The notes under the pieces: model-generated
The model's database searches: none
What the model saw: the letters and a program-made list of their open reading frames with translations, nothing else
Told to the model about the DNA's origin: nothing
Source of the DNA: Paenalicyclobacillus mengziensis
GTDB taxonomy: Bacteria > Bacillota > Bacilli > Alicyclobacillales > Alicyclobacillaceae
Assembly: GCF_017298635.1 (NCBI RefSeq)
Contig: NZ_CP071182.1
Span: forward strand, 496,001-560,000
Reading direction: 5' to 3'
Length of the DNA stretch: 64,000 bases
Translations under genes and position numbers: made by a program
In this document: piece by piece, positions 1-9,500 of the stretch
Position numbering within the stretch: the stretch's first letter is position 1
Layout: each line of letters begins with the position of its first letter

Positions 1-280
1 CTTCGTTCAGGCCTCCCGATCCGTTTGGAAACAAGCGCGGCCACGCGATGGAGAACCGATAGGCGTCGAGGCCAATTTGCTTCATGATGCGAATGTCCTC
101 TGGATAAAGGTGGTAGTGGTCGCAAGCAATATCGCCGTTGTCGCCGCCTTGCGTGCGCCCGTTCTCATGGCTGAAGACATCCCAAATGGATGGCCCACGC
201 CCGTCTTCGGTGACAGCGCCTTCAATTTGGTAAGCAGCGGTTGCTGCGCCAAGCAGAAAGGACTTTGGAATAGTGGTCAT
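1..280 (-). CDS. Family 1 glycoside hydrolase (beta-glucosidase type), N-terminal part
   Basis: This is the first 93 residues of a GH1 enzyme that runs off the left edge of the window. It reads [20 protein letters not shown], then [10 protein letters not shown], the GD-x4-CDHYH segment, and [14 protein letters not shown]; these are the standard GH1 N-terminal signatures. The YQIEGA and DHYH segments line the sugar-binding subsite in this family. Such enzymes hydrolyse beta-glucosides or 6-phospho-beta-glucosides in the cytoplasm, and the N-terminus alone does not tell which. The ATG at 280-278 is preceded by a strong GAGGAGG ribosome site. The gene is divergent from the S9 peptidase at 479, and the 198 bp between them must hold both promoters. 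Confidence 0.93.
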   Translation of the reverse strand, partial: MTTIPKSFLLGAATAAYQIEGAVTEDGRGPSIWDVFSHENGRTQGGDNGDIACDHYHLYPEDIRIMKQIGLDAYRFSIAWPRLFPNGSGGLNE

Positions 281-478
281 CAAAAAACCTCCTCGGACAA
301 TCAATACCCGCAAGTCACATCAATCAGGCGTCGTTTTGTTCGACAACATCCCTTGATGAAAATCACTGTTGCTTTGAGTATAGCATCTGGACAATCGCAT
401 ATTTTGACGAAGAGGAAGGAACGTCGGGTTGTCGAAGACTCCGTTATACGATTGGTCATAGAGTGAGGAGGCACGATT

Positions 479-2689
479 GTGGCAAAACGCAAACTGCAGG
501 CAAAAGACATTTTTTCCATTCAACTCGTTGGCGACGTTGCAAGGCATCCGAGTGAGCCTAAGACGGCTGTCGTGGTACAGCGGTTGATTGAAACGGAGAA
601 CACATACCAGTCCCACATTTGGCTGGTGTCTACGGAGGATGGTAAAAAGACACTGTTTACAAACAGTGAGAAGTCGGAGACTGCACCAGCCTGGTCTCCA
701 GACGGGCAGTGGCTGGCCTTCTTGTCCAACCGAGGCAGTGACACCATGCAACTGTACGTCATGCCGGAGGCGGGCGGTGAGGCGATACGTGTCACCGACG
801 TGAAAGAAGGGGTACAGTCGTTTCAGTGGAGCCCAGACGGGATGAGAATTGGATTCCTCTCGAAAGACTCGAACGCACGGGACACGGTTTCGACGGTAAT
901 AGCCGACACCACACCTTCCGACGGACGCGACTCGGGGCCTGTTCAGAGCGAAAAGGTGGTCGCTTCGAAAAACGACGAACATGAGAGCCCGCGTGAAAAG
1001 TTTACGAAGGATGTACGCCACATTCGTCGCAGGTTCTACCGACTCGACGGGGTTGGCTTTTTCGGCAGCAAGCGAAGCCATTTGTTTGTCGTGGAACTGG
1101 CTAATCTCGTCAGTGGCAACGACCCGTTACCGAGTGCAGACAAGTCTTTGGCAAAAACGTTCGTCTGTACGCAAATCACGAACGGGGAATTCGATATCGA
1201 CTCGTTTGATTTTTCCCCGGATGGTACGCGTGTGGTCGTCTCGACCAACGTGGATGAAGATGCAGAAACAACCTTCAAGCAATTCCTGTACCTGATTGAA
1301 TTGCCGAAGAACGAGGGCGTTTTGCCAGTCATCACGACGAACGACTCATCGCGCGGCGCGCAAGCGGGCGACTTGGCGAAAAAACCAGGACCGGTGCCCG
1401 TCTCCGACATGCAATGTCTGACCCCATTTTTTCACACCGCTGCAAAACCAAGGTTCTCAAGCGACGGGAGGTTCATCGCGTTCAAGGGAGAGGACCATCA
1501 ACACGGAGCGACGACGCTGACAGGGCTCTACCTGTATGACATTCAGTCTCGGCAGATTACATGGTTGACAAAGGACAGTGACGAACTGTTTGAGAACCGA
1601 TCGATTGCTGATACGCGTACAGCGACGCAAGACGCGCTCGAGTGGTCGGTGGATGGCAAGGCACTGTGCACACTGTTGACAAGGCGCGGTACGACCCAAC
1701 TGGTTAAAGTGGCTATCGATTCGGGACAAGTAGAGTATGTCACGGAAGGACATCATTGTGTCCTTTCGTACTCGTTTTCTCGAGATGGCAAGGAGTTGGT
1801 TTATACCGCAGGCACCTCGACAGACCCGGCAAACGTCTATCGAGGAGTGGCGGAGGAAAAACGCAAACTGACTCACTGGAACGAGCAATTTCTAACTGAA
1901 ATTGACATCTCCGTACCAGAGCGTTTCGAATTCGACAGCGACGGGCTGACTTTGGACGGGTGGATTATGCTACCGTCCTCAGCTGCCCCGGCGGGTGGTT
2001 ACCCTGCCGTCTTGCAAGTCCACGGCGGACCTGCCATGATGTACGCTGATGCCTTTTTCTTTGAATTTCAATTGCTTGCCGCAAGTGGTCTTGCGGTTGT
2101 TTACACGAACCCCAGAGGCAGCGTTGGATACGGGCAGGAGTTCTGTTCCTGCATCGAAATGGATTGGGGAAACCTGGATTTTAGAGATGTTGAAAAATTG
2201 ATGGACACTGCACTCGAACGTTTTCCGCTGAACAGCGAACGGCTTGGCATTGCCGGTGGCAGTTACGGTGGGTTTATGTCAGCCTGGGCCATTGGGCACA
2301 CAAAGCGATACAAAGCTGCTGTTGTCATGCGGGCAGTCATCAACTGGTACTCGATGATGGCGAGTGATATTGGTTATGCCACACCTGCGGAAGAATTTGG
2401 TGGCATGGCCCCGTGGGATGACCCCGAACGATATATGCGGATTTCACCCATTACGTATGTGGGGAACGTGGAGACAAGTACCCTGATTGTTCACTCAGAG
2501 AATGATTATCGGTGCCCTATCGACCAAGGTGAACAGTTTTACATTGCTTTGAAACTTCGTGGAGTACCCGTCGAATTTCTTCGTTTTCCTGAAGAGAGCC
2601 ATGGCTTGTCACGGAGCGGACAACCGTGGCATCGCGTTGTCCGGCTGGAGGAGATTTCACGGTTCTTGAGCCGTGAATTGAATCAGTAG
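479..2689 (+). CDS. S9 family (prolyl oligopeptidase class) serine peptidase
   Basis: The 736-residue protein has an N-terminal beta-propeller with repeated SPDG and WSVDG blade signatures (WSPDGQWLAFLS, FSPDGTRVVVS, FSSDGRFIAF) over about residues 1-450. A C-terminal alpha/beta hydrolase follows. The catalytic triad is visible: Ser595 in GGSYGGFMS, Asp676 in SENDYRCP and His708 in EESHGLSR. This is the acylaminoacyl-peptidase or dipeptidyl aminopeptidase branch (S9C), which trims short peptides. There is no signal peptide, so it should be cytoplasmic. Translation starts at a GTG behind GAGTGAGGAGG. An acidic linker of low conservation (about residues 140-175, rich in S, D and E) looks like an insertion in the propeller. 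It appears to be transcribed alone. Confidence 0.93.
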   Translation: MAKRKLQAKDIFSIQLVGDVARHPSEPKTAVVVQRLIETENTYQSHIWLVSTEDGKKTLFTNSEKSETAPAWSPDGQWLAFLSNRGSDTMQLYVMPEAGGEAIRVTDVKEGVQSFQWSPDGMRIGFLSKDSNARDTVSTVIADTTPSDGRDSGPVQSEKVVASKNDEHESPREKFTKDVRHIRRRFYRLDGVGFFGSKRSHLFVVELANLVSGNDPLPSADKSLAKTFVCTQITNGEFDIDSFDFSPDGTRVVVSTNVDEDAETTFKQFLYLIELPKNEGVLPVITTNDSSRGAQAGDLAKKPGPVPVSDMQCLTPFFHTAAKPRFSSDGRFIAFKGEDHQHGATTLTGLYLYDIQSRQITWLTKDSDELFENRSIADTRTATQDALEWSVDGKALCTLLTRRGTTQLVKVAIDSGQVEYVTEGHHCVLSYSFSRDGKELVYTAGTSTDPANVYRGVAEEKRKLTHWNEQFLTEIDISVPERFEFDSDGLTLDGWIMLPSSAAPAGGYPAVLQVHGGPAMMYADAFFFEFQLLAASGLAVVYTNPRGSVGYGQEFCSCIEMDWGNLDFRDVEKLMDTALERFPLNSERLGIAGGSYGGFMSAWAIGHTKRYKAAVVMRAVINWYSMMASDIGYATPAEEFGGMAPWDDPERYMRISPITYVGNVETSTLIVHSENDYRCPIDQGEQFYIALKLRGVPVEFLRFPEESHGLSRSGQPWHRVVRLEEISRFLSRELNQ

Positions 2690-2763
2690 GCTCAGACTGG
2701 TTCTCGCTTCAGCATGGTTGAATGGTTTTTTACGCCCCGGCTCCTTGTCCACGCAAAGGAAGC

Positions 2764-2816
2764 AGCGTTTGCATACGCTCCAGCAAACGACAAATTGCTG
2801 GAGAGGAGTTTCTAAA
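2764..2816 (+). promoter_or_regulatory. Two overlapping, mutually exclusive hairpins before a start codon
   Basis: CTCCAGCAA (2778-2786) is a perfect inverted repeat of TTGCTGGAG (2795-2803). The right arm runs into the ribosome site GGAGAGGAG of the gene at 2817. CGTTTGC (2766-2772) can instead pair with GCAAACG (2783-2789), which shares GCAA with the first hairpin, so both cannot form together. This is the geometry of an attenuator or translational switch. The sequence is seen directly; the regulatory role is inference. Confidence 0.4.
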
Positions 2817-3230
2817 ATGAGCATGTCCAATCGAGACAAGAGTAAGGATGGAAAGTCAGAGTTACAGCGCAGAATGGAGCAGATTCAACTCGATAAGCAG
2901 CGTAAAACTGCGCCAGCTGAGGCAGGAACCGGGAGTTCGGAGCAACTCCGTAGGTTGCGCACGGTTATCGATAAGGTTGTCAAGGACTTTGTTGAGGCAG
3001 ACTCGGCGCTGATTCTGCAATGGTCAGGGAACAATCAGTACTTTGTTTCGCTGTCTCATATTCATGTCTTGGTGATTTCGATGACAACGACGCCGTCGAC
3101 GCTCCATGTCGACTTAAGTACTGAAGATATGTTTCGACAGCACTATGAGTGGACTGCGGATGAATCTGAAGCTGTCATCAAGTCCGCAGTCGCAGATGGG
3201 CTCCTGGAGTGGTACAAGCGTTGGTTTTGA
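2817..3230 (+). CDS. Unknown protein, 137 aa
   Basis: I do not recognise this family. The protein has a charged, probably disordered N-terminus (about residues 1-40, SKDGKSELQRRMEQIQ, rich in K, Q and E). The rest looks like a folded alpha/beta domain: a helix with RRLRTVIDKVVKDFVEAD, two or three strands (ALILQWSG, YFVSLSHIHVLVISM), and a helical C-terminus ending WYKRWF. It contains no cysteines and no membrane segment. The start is the ATG at 2817, because GGAGAGGAG lies 7 bases upstream; an earlier in-frame ATG at 2718 has no such site. The hairpins in front suggest regulated translation. It is followed by another small unknown gene at 3321. Confidence 0.7.
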   Translation: MSMSNRDKSKDGKSELQRRMEQIQLDKQRKTAPAEAGTGSSEQLRRLRTVIDKVVKDFVEADSALILQWSGNNQYFVSLSHIHVLVISMTTTPSTLHVDLSTEDMFRQHYEWTADESEAVIKSAVADGLLEWYKRWF

Positions 3231-3266
3231 TATCTGCAGGCAGGAGAATGGACAATCCTCCACCCG

Positions 3267-3307
3267 TTCTGATGGAACTCGAATACTCTGTATCGAATCC
3301 ATCAGAA
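3267..3307 (+). promoter_or_regulatory. Hairpin abutting the ribosome site of the gene at 3321
   Basis: TTCTGATGGA (3267-3276) and TCCATCAGAA (3298-3307) form a perfect 10-bp inverted repeat with a 21-base loop. The last bases of the right arm overlap the start of the AAAGGAGGGG ribosome site. It lacks a T-run, so it is not an ordinary terminator for the upstream gene. Control of translation is inferred. Confidence 0.4.
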
Positions 3308-3320
3308 AGGAGGGGTTGAA

Positions 3321-3524
3321 ATGGGATACTACAACGCCATGGCCATTCTTTTCCATCTGTCTCCCGGGTCCCCAGTCTCCATTTGGTTTGACAATTCCGG
3401 GTTCATCGCAACGTATTTCCAATTTGCAAACGACCACCAGGCTGCATTCTCAGGCGGTGGACTTGATGGCGGACTGACGTACATCAACATCTCTGATCTC
3501 AGGGCCATCAAGGTAGGTCACTAA
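3321..3524 (+). CDS. Small unknown protein, 67 aa
   Basis: This 67-residue ORF begins MGYYNAMAILFHLSPG and ends INISDLRAIKVGH. A very good ribosome site (AAAGGAGGGG) sits 6 bases before the ATG, and a strong hairpin sits just ahead of it. The composition (aromatic N-terminus, a GGGLDGG glycine turn, no cysteine, no charge clusters) suits a small single-domain or spore-associated protein. I do not recognise a family. The stop is closely followed by the terminator at 3555-3595, which supports a real transcript covering 2817-3524. Confidence 0.65.
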   Translation: MGYYNAMAILFHLSPGSPVSIWFDNSGFIATYFQFANDHQAAFSGGGLDGGLTYINISDLRAIKVGH

Positions 3525-3525
3525 C

Positions 3526-3644
3526 GCTCCAGCCGATTCTAGAAGTGCCCAGTTGAAAGCGGGGTGCGGCCATGTGCCGTACCCCGCTTTCTTTCGAAGG
3601 TTCGCTCTTTTCACAGCTCCAGCCGATTCTGCAAGTGCCCAGTT
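3526..3644 (+). repeat. 29-bp direct repeat flanking a terminator
   Basis: The 29-base block beginning GCTCCAGCCGATTCT occurs at 3526-3554 and again at 3616-3644 with two mismatches. The terminator hairpin lies between the copies. This looks like a local duplication; no coding role is evident. Confidence 0.7.
3555..3595 (+). terminator. Intrinsic terminator after the small unknown genes
   Basis: GAAAGCGGGGT (3555-3565) pairs perfectly with ACCCCGCTTTC (3581-3591) and is followed by TTTC. It would end the transcript of the genes at 2817 and 3321. Confidence 0.75.
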
Positions 3645-3818
3645 CACAGAGTCGAAGCAATACAACACAGCCACCACGAACCCTCCGCTAATGAGTGTAT
3701 GGCGAAACGCTGAGAAACGTGAACTGCCACCCCATGCTGCCACCCCGGCCCATGCTGTACATCCACTCATACCCCATGCTGCAATACCCCATGGCAACGT
3801 TTGTCCTTTGAGCCTGTC
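3645..3818. other. Intergenic stretch with CCCCATGCTGC-like imperfect repeats
   Basis: A short motif close to CCCCATGCTG recurs four times between about 3729 and 3795. A minus-strand ORF through it (3797 down to 3450) would encode a W/G/A-rich peptide. It has only a weak ribosome site (AAAGGAC, 12-13 bases away) and crosses the terminator region, so I do not call it a gene. Confidence 0.4.
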
Positions 3819-3899
3819 CTACAAGAGAGGTGTCCGTTTCCGGTTCGACGTTAGATACTTATGATATAGCAGGTCTGGGACATACAATGAAAAGCCCAT
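3819..3899 (-). CDS. Possible 26-residue small protein
   Basis: The minus strand reads MGFSLYVPDLLYHKYL, then a basic tail TSNRKRTPLL and TAG. It is preceded by GAAGGAGGGTTCT directly before the ATG, with a second strong site (AAAGGAGGTG) about 30 bases further upstream in front of an out-of-frame TTG. The aromatic/hydrophobic half followed by a basic tail resembles small spore or membrane-surface peptides, but I know no family. A 14-bp inverted repeat (GCAGGTCTGGGACA, 3869-3882, and its complement at 3946-3959) has one arm inside the ORF and one upstream. Confidence 0.4.
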   Translation of the reverse strand: MGFSLYVPDLLYHKYLTSNRKRTPLL

Positions 3900-3959
3900 A
3901 GAACCCTCCTTCAACCGTACGCCACCTCCTTTCCGAGAAGCTTCTTGTCCCAGACCTGC
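3869..3959. repeat. 14-bp inverted repeat enclosing 63 bp
   Basis: GCAGGTCTGGGACA at 3869-3882 is matched by its exact complement TGTCCCAGACCTGC at 3946-3959. It could be the ends of a tiny mobile remnant or a long-loop RNA stem in the leader of the small ORF at 3899. The sequence alone does not decide this. Confidence 0.5.
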
Positions 3960-3964
3960 ACAGA

Positions 3965-4000
3965 CACGGGGCCCTCCCAGCGGGCTCCGTGCCATTTTTT
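3965..4000 (+). terminator. Terminator-like hairpin with T-run
   Basis: CACGGGGCCC (3965-3974) pairs with GGGCTCCGTG (3982-3991, one G-T pair) and is followed by six Ts. No plus-strand gene clearly ends here, so it may belong to an unannotated short transcript or to a decayed gene. Confidence 0.6.
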
Positions 4001-4025
4001 GCTCCGCTTACGTCCATTTACGTCC

Positions 4026-4479
4026 ATGGGAGGAGTAGATGTAACGGCTCTGCTTAAAGGGGAGTTCGCAGAACGTTTGAAGGACGACTTGACGAATTCA
4101 GTACGCATACGCTTGGCGCTGCTAATCCTTTCGCTGGCGACCAACGCCGAATGGGGCAACGTCCGAATGGGGCAACGTTTGGAAGAAAGTCTCCAACGAG
4201 TCCACTCGATTATTGAACGCAATGCAATGGGAATTAGTGAATTTGACCTTAAGGGAAACTTCCTCGATGAGACTCATGGTCTGTCACCGCATTATTGACA
4301 GGCATGGCGGTGTCATTCAATACCAATCGTCGAGCAACGGTACAATCGTGACCATTACCCTGCCTAAGACATCCGACGAGGCCTCTGGCCCACCATCCGG
4401 GCCGTTGTCTGCACCGTTCGATGGGCCAGAAAGAGGCAATGACACGCCGCTTGAGCCATCCTCGGCACCAGCCGTGTAG
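4026..4479 (+). pseudogene. Decayed C-terminal fragment, probably of a histidine kinase
   Basis: Two overlapping frames together resemble the end of a HATPase domain. One frame (up to 4298) ends DETHGLSPHY, comparable to a degenerate GTGLGLS box. The next frame (to 4479) continues HRIIDRHGG, then VIQYQSSSNGTIVTITLPKT, the usual last strand of sensor kinases. A frame change between them and the absence of upstream HisKA sequence argue for a broken gene. A 15-base unit GAATGGGGCAACGTC-like is duplicated in tandem near 4148-4180. There is no clear ribosome site. The assignment rests mainly on the last 30 residues. Confidence 0.4.
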
Positions 4480-4521
4480 CTGTGCGTCGTCTCGTTTGAG
4501 AAGGTTCACGCGGACTTCGAT

Positions 4522-5010
4522 TTATGCAGGCTTCGACAGGAGCAGGAGAATGGCATCGTGGATGGACTCTGGTGTCGTGTTGGGTGCAAAGCGTTTGACG
4601 ACGTTACCAGTTCGGTCGATGAGGAATTTTGTGAAGTTCCACTTGATGGCCTCCGTGCCGAGTACCCCAGGTGCGGATTGGGTCAGGTACTTGTACAGCG
4701 GATCGGCAGATGCACCGTTGACATCAATCTTCGCAAATACCGGGAAGGTGACCTGGTAATTCGTCTGGCAGAATTGTTGAATTTCCTCGTTGGTGCCAGG
4801 CTCCTGACTGGCAAATTGATTGCAGGGGAACCCGAGTACGCGAAATCCCTGGTCGTGAAACTCCTCATACAGTTGTTGTAGACCTTTGTACTGCGGTGTA
4901 AAACCACACTTGCTCGCTGTGTTGACGATGAGCAGAACTTCGCCGCGGTAGGATTCAAGCGGCTGAAGGTCTCCGGTTGCCGTCGTCACGGTAAAGTCGT
5001 AAACGCCCAC
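4522..5010 (-). CDS. Glutathione peroxidase family (thiol peroxidase, BsaA-like)
   Basis: The 162-residue protein carries the family signatures: VNTASKCGFTPQY with the peroxidatic Cys35, LGFPCNQF with the conserved Gln, and IKWNFTKFLIDRTG with the Trp-Asn pair of the catalytic tetrad. The catalytic residue is cysteine, not selenocysteine. Bacterial members reduce hydroperoxides and mostly use thioredoxin rather than glutathione. I choose the GTG at 5010 because TAAGGAGGAG precedes it at good spacing and the resulting length matches the family; a longer frame to 5103 exists but adds an unrelated N-terminus. It is a single gene, convergent with the decayed kinase fragment. Confidence 0.92.
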   Translation of the reverse strand: MGVYDFTVTTATGDLQPLESYRGEVLLIVNTASKCGFTPQYKGLQQLYEEFHDQGFRVLGFPCNQFASQEPGTNEEIQQFCQTNYQVTFPVFAKIDVNGASADPLYKYLTQSAPGVLGTEAIKWNFTKFLIDRTGNVVKRFAPNTTPESIHDAILLLLSKPA

Positions 5011-5299
5011 GGGCAACTCCTCCTTAAATTCGCCAAAATTTATCTGGACTGTTTCTATTGACTGTTGTAACTCCAGTTTCGCGAACTTGTATAACACAGT
5101 CAATCAATTTCGGAATGCCGGCATAAATTGCAGGACTTCATGTATAAATTCAGACAGCATTTCTATTTTGAAAAATATGGATAACTATGAGACGAGTCCC
5201 GGCAGGGGAACACCGCCTTTGTCGCGAAGTCAGAAGGACAGAAGCAAGCGACCGTCGCTTTGAATGCGAACGCGTTATCGCTATAGCGAGGTGGAAAAG

Positions 5300-6565
5300 G
5301 TGTTTAAATTTGTGCACTGTGCAGATTTGCATCTGGACAGTCCGCTCCGGGGACTCAGCGCACTTTCAGATGCACCAGCAGAAGAGATTCGCACAGCGAC
5401 TCGTAAGGCCTTGCAGAACCTCGTTGACCTCTGCATTGCTGAAGGTGTGGCGTTTGTTGTGATTGCTGGTGACGTGTATGACGGAGATTGGGAGGATTAC
5501 ACGACCGGCCTCTTTTTCTCGAGAACGATGGCAAGATTGCGCGATCACGGTATCCAGGTGTTCCTCATCCGTGGTAACCACGATGCTGCAAGCCAAATCT
5601 CCCGCAGATTGACCCTCCCTGACAACGTCAAAGAGTTTCGTACAGATATGCCAGAGACGGTCAAGCTGGATGACCTGGGTGTCGCGATTCATGGTCAGAG
5701 CTTTGCAAGTCGTGCTGTCACGGAAAATCTCGCCGCGAACTACCCGCCACCTGAGCCTTGGATGTTCAATATCGGTATACTGCATACCGCTGCAGAAGGA
5801 CAAGAAGGCCACGAACCTTATGCGCCCTGCCGCGTTGAAGAACTTGTGCAAAAGGGCTACCAATATTGGGCGCTTGGGCATATTCACAAGCGGCAGGTGC
5901 TGCATTCGGACCCTTACATCATCTTTCCAGGTAACATTCAGGGGCGCCATGTTCGCGAAGAAGGAGAAAAGGGATGTACACTCGTGACGGTGGACGGGCT
6001 TGCTGTCACAGTGGAGCACCGGAATCTCGACGTACTGCGATGGTTTACTTGCCATGTAGACCTCAGTGGAGCGGAAACGGTAGAGGACTTTTCTACACTC
6101 GTTCAGGGGGCCATCGCAGAAATTGCGGATGAGCACTCTCTTTATCGGTTGGCGCTGCGTGTGGTCTGTCACGGACAGACCGCTTTGCATGGAGACATCC
6201 TCGACGACCCTGAACGTTACGTGAACGAAGTCGAAAATGCAGCCTCCGTGGTAGGTGGGGACCACATTTGGATTGAAAAGGTCAAGTTCGAAACAACTCA
6301 CGCGAGGGCCGATGGCCTGACTGCGGGGATGGACGTTGAAGGACTGAACGGACGCATCATGCAAGCACTTCAGAGGGCAGAAGAGGACGAAGATTTTGTG
6401 AATGACTTCCTTCGGCATACCAAGGGACTTCAGGGAAGTCTCAGAGACTATCTTCAATCACCGGATGCGACGAGAGTAGACTCTACCGAGGATGTGGCGA
6501 GACTGCTGGAAGACGCCCGCATGCTGCTCTTAACGATGATGACGAAGGGAGGAGTCCACCGGTGA
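5300..6565 (+). CDS. SbcD/YhaO-type metallophosphoesterase (DNA repair exonuclease)
   Basis: The 421-residue protein opens with FKFVHCADLHLDSPLRG, the D-x-H metal site of Mre11/SbcD calcineurin-like phosphoesterases. It continues with GDVYDGDW, IRGNHDAAS and the late GHIHKRQ motif, so all metal ligands appear present. It matches the shorter YhaO type seen in Firmicutes. The GTG start at 5300 follows GAGGTGG; an upstream ATG at 5264 lacks a site. Its stop overlaps the next start by 4 bases (GTGA), so it is translationally coupled to the coiled-coil ATPase. Together they should form an Mre11-Rad50-like nuclease acting on DNA ends or hairpins. Confidence 0.9.
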   Translation: MFKFVHCADLHLDSPLRGLSALSDAPAEEIRTATRKALQNLVDLCIAEGVAFVVIAGDVYDGDWEDYTTGLFFSRTMARLRDHGIQVFLIRGNHDAASQISRRLTLPDNVKEFRTDMPETVKLDDLGVAIHGQSFASRAVTENLAANYPPPEPWMFNIGILHTAAEGQEGHEPYAPCRVEELVQKGYQYWALGHIHKRQVLHSDPYIIFPGNIQGRHVREEGEKGCTLVTVDGLAVTVEHRNLDVLRWFTCHVDLSGAETVEDFSTLVQGAIAEIADEHSLYRLALRVVCHGQTALHGDILDDPERYVNEVENAASVVGGDHIWIEKVKFETTHARADGLTAGMDVEGLNGRIMQALQRAEEDEDFVNDFLRHTKGLQGSLRDYLQSPDATRVDSTEDVARLLEDARMLLLTMMTKGGVHR

Positions 6566-9500
6566 GAATTCGTCAACTTGGCATTCACAACGTCCTTCAT
6601 TTTGACCGATTCCAGCTGAATTTTGGCGAAGACGAAGCGGGCCTTCACATTGTTTACGGCCCGAATGAAGCGGGAAAAAGCACGATTTTGCGGGTGTTGG
6701 TGGACCTGTTGTTTGGCGGGAAGATAAACGACGAATTTAAAGACAGTTATGGCAGTAAGTCGTTCATTGAAGGTATCCTCGAAGCGAGCAGAAACGGTGC
6801 GGCAGGCGAAGTCGCCGCAGGTGAAATGGGTCAGGGTGAAGTGGCGGCGATTGATGGTACAGCCGGAAAATTGGCTGCAGGGACAGGGTCAAGTGTATCT
6901 TCGAGCGATGTTTCTGTCACTCAGCTGGCGATTGCACGGAAGAGAAGATACAACCGACTCGTTTTGACAGATGAGACACAAAGTGAACTCTCCGAGGATA
7001 TCATGTTGCCTTTACTGGGTGGACTCGACAAAGAGCGCTATACGCTTCTCTTTGGATTTAATCATGAGCGTTTGCGGCAAGGCGGAGACAGCCTCCTCGA
7101 GTCTGGTGGACACGCCGGGATATCTCTGTTTGAAGCTGGCGGCGGCATTCAGTTTTTACAGGCCGTTCTCGTCAGTCTAACGGATCGTGCGGATGCCACG
7201 CTGGATGTCAGCTTTCGTACGAACTCAAAGAAGCATCTAAACACGGCCTGGCGGTTGTACAAGGAACTTCGAGACCATGGCAGAAAAGCTAGTCTTCGGG
7301 GAGAAGACTGGCACCGCTTGAAAAATGAAATTGAGACCAAGGAAGACAAAATCGTTACGCTGACAAAGGAATTGAAAGAACTGAAAGAACGACGGTCACA
7401 GTTGCAGCGCATCGGGCGAATTCGACACTTTGTTGTCGATCTCAAGGAGGTACGTCATCGTCTCGATGAGATGGCTGATGCGGAAGAACTGACTTTTGCG
7501 CTTGACGAACAGATTTTGTCTGACATGAGTCGCCTAGAGGAAGTCGAGGAGAAGCTCCGGGGAATTGAACAGAACCGGTCGTTGGAAGAGCAAGCGCTAC
7601 AGCAAATTACTGTACGACCGTCGATACTTGCTGCTACAGAGCAGATTGAGGCGTTGTATCAGAGTGTTGAAAAGTACCTTGAGGCGAAAGATGCCATCCC
7701 GGTCTTATCGGAGAAAATAGCCCGGCACGAGTCAGAGGCAAGGGACTTGGCGAAGGACTTGGCACCCGCAGTCAGCTTTGCAGACGTTGAACTGGTTCGA
7801 GTCCCGTTGAGCGACGATCTGGAGATTCGTAGGCTTGCTTTGTCCTCTAAAGAATTGCAACGGGATGAGAAGCAAGCAAAAGCGCAACTACTCGAAATTG
7901 ACGAGGAAGCCAAACGACGCAAAGACGAGTTGCTACAGTTGGGTAACAAGGTCGATGTGGAAGGCTTGCGTCAGGTCCTCGATGAGGTGCAGCGGGCTGG
8001 CGACGTGGAGTCTATGCTTCAACAGCTGCGCCGCGACATCGCGACCAGACGTCAAGGCTCCTTCACACAGCTACAAAGCCAGGCTATCTGGAATGGACAG
8101 CTCGACGACCTGAAAAACTTACCTGTCCCGCTCATGGAGACAGTGTCTAGATATGTCGATAAATTTGCGGAAATTGAGCAGAAGATGATTGGATATCAGC
8201 GGGATATCGCGAAGGGCACCGAGCAGCTTGAGACTCTGTCAGAACAAATCGCCGATTTTGAACGCACAGGCCGTGTTCCTATCGAAGCTGACTTGGAAAA
8301 CGCGAGGCGGCATCGGGACCGCGGATGGAATTTGATTCGCCGGTTCTGGTTTGATGAGGAACGCCTGGAGGATGGAGCAGACGATTTGCTGCGGGGTTCA
8401 GCGGAGGATTCGCTGGAGGATGAGGTTCGGGGCTACGCGGGCGGCAAACCATTACCAGATGCCTTCGAAGAGGCGGTTGCGGAAGCGGACCACATATCCG
8501 ACTGGATGCGCCGTGAGTCTGACAAGTCGGCGGTACGTTCCAACTACCTGTTGCAACAGGAAAGAACCGAAAACATGATGGCGAAGCTCAGCAATGCGCT
8601 GAACGAAGCCAAGAGTGAGTATGATGCTTTGAAAAATGAATGGGGAGAGGAATGGCGCAACACAGGGATTCACCCCAGGTCTCCGCTCGAAATGAAAGGG
8701 TGGTTCACCGATTTCTATCGCCCTCTTCTCAAGGAATTGCGAGAGATTCAAGTCTTGGAGAGTCGGGTTGAGGAGCAGGTCCGACTCCGCACCACACTGG
8801 TTACTCGCCTAAGTGTGGCTTTTAAAGAAGCACGCGGGGGCCTCCGCGTGTCCGATGATGACCCTAGGGTGTTGAGTGCTGACCGACCACTTCATCCTGA
8901 CGAGGAGACTTTTGATTCGTTACATGACCTTGTTTCAACTGCCAGTCACTTTATCCACGAGTCGGACGCCAGAGACACGTTGCGTCAGACGCTCAGCAAA
9001 CAGTATGACGACCTCATGAATAAACGGAGTCTCGAAGCTGGAAGGAAACAGCAGGTTCAAGGGCAACTGGGCGATATGTCGACAAGGTGGGGCGAGTTTA
9101 CAGCAAGGTATCCCTTCTTGCCGAAGGATCCGCTCGTTGTCACAGATTACCTGGACAAGCTTCGTGATTTGTTTGACATGGTCACGGAGTTTGCCCGTCT
9201 CGGTCAGGAGCGTGACAAACAGGTCACGGTGTGCGAATCTTTCGAGCGAGATGTCGAAAAACTCGCTGACGATGTCGGCGAGACGCTGGATAAAGAGGCC
9301 TTGTATCACGCCTTTGTGCGACGAATGTTCCGCGAGTTGAGAGAGGCTCGGGAACAGGACACCGCGCGCCGCATGACTTTGCAGCGGATCGGCAAGCTGC
9401 GTACAGACTTCGAGCGTCTCTTCGCTGCAAGAGCGGCGCTGATCGACGTCATCAATTCATACAAGGACAAGTATCACTGTGTCGATGATGAAGCGCTGCG

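Noticed and set aside
3450-3797. Minus-strand W/G/A-rich 115-codon frame as a coat protein
   Set aside because: Its ribosome site is weak, it runs through the 3555-3595 terminator and a duplicated block, and the composition follows from a short DNA repeat.
5366-6457. 363-codon minus-strand ORF
   Set aside because: It lies entirely antisense to the clear SbcD-like gene and shows no domain or ribosome site.
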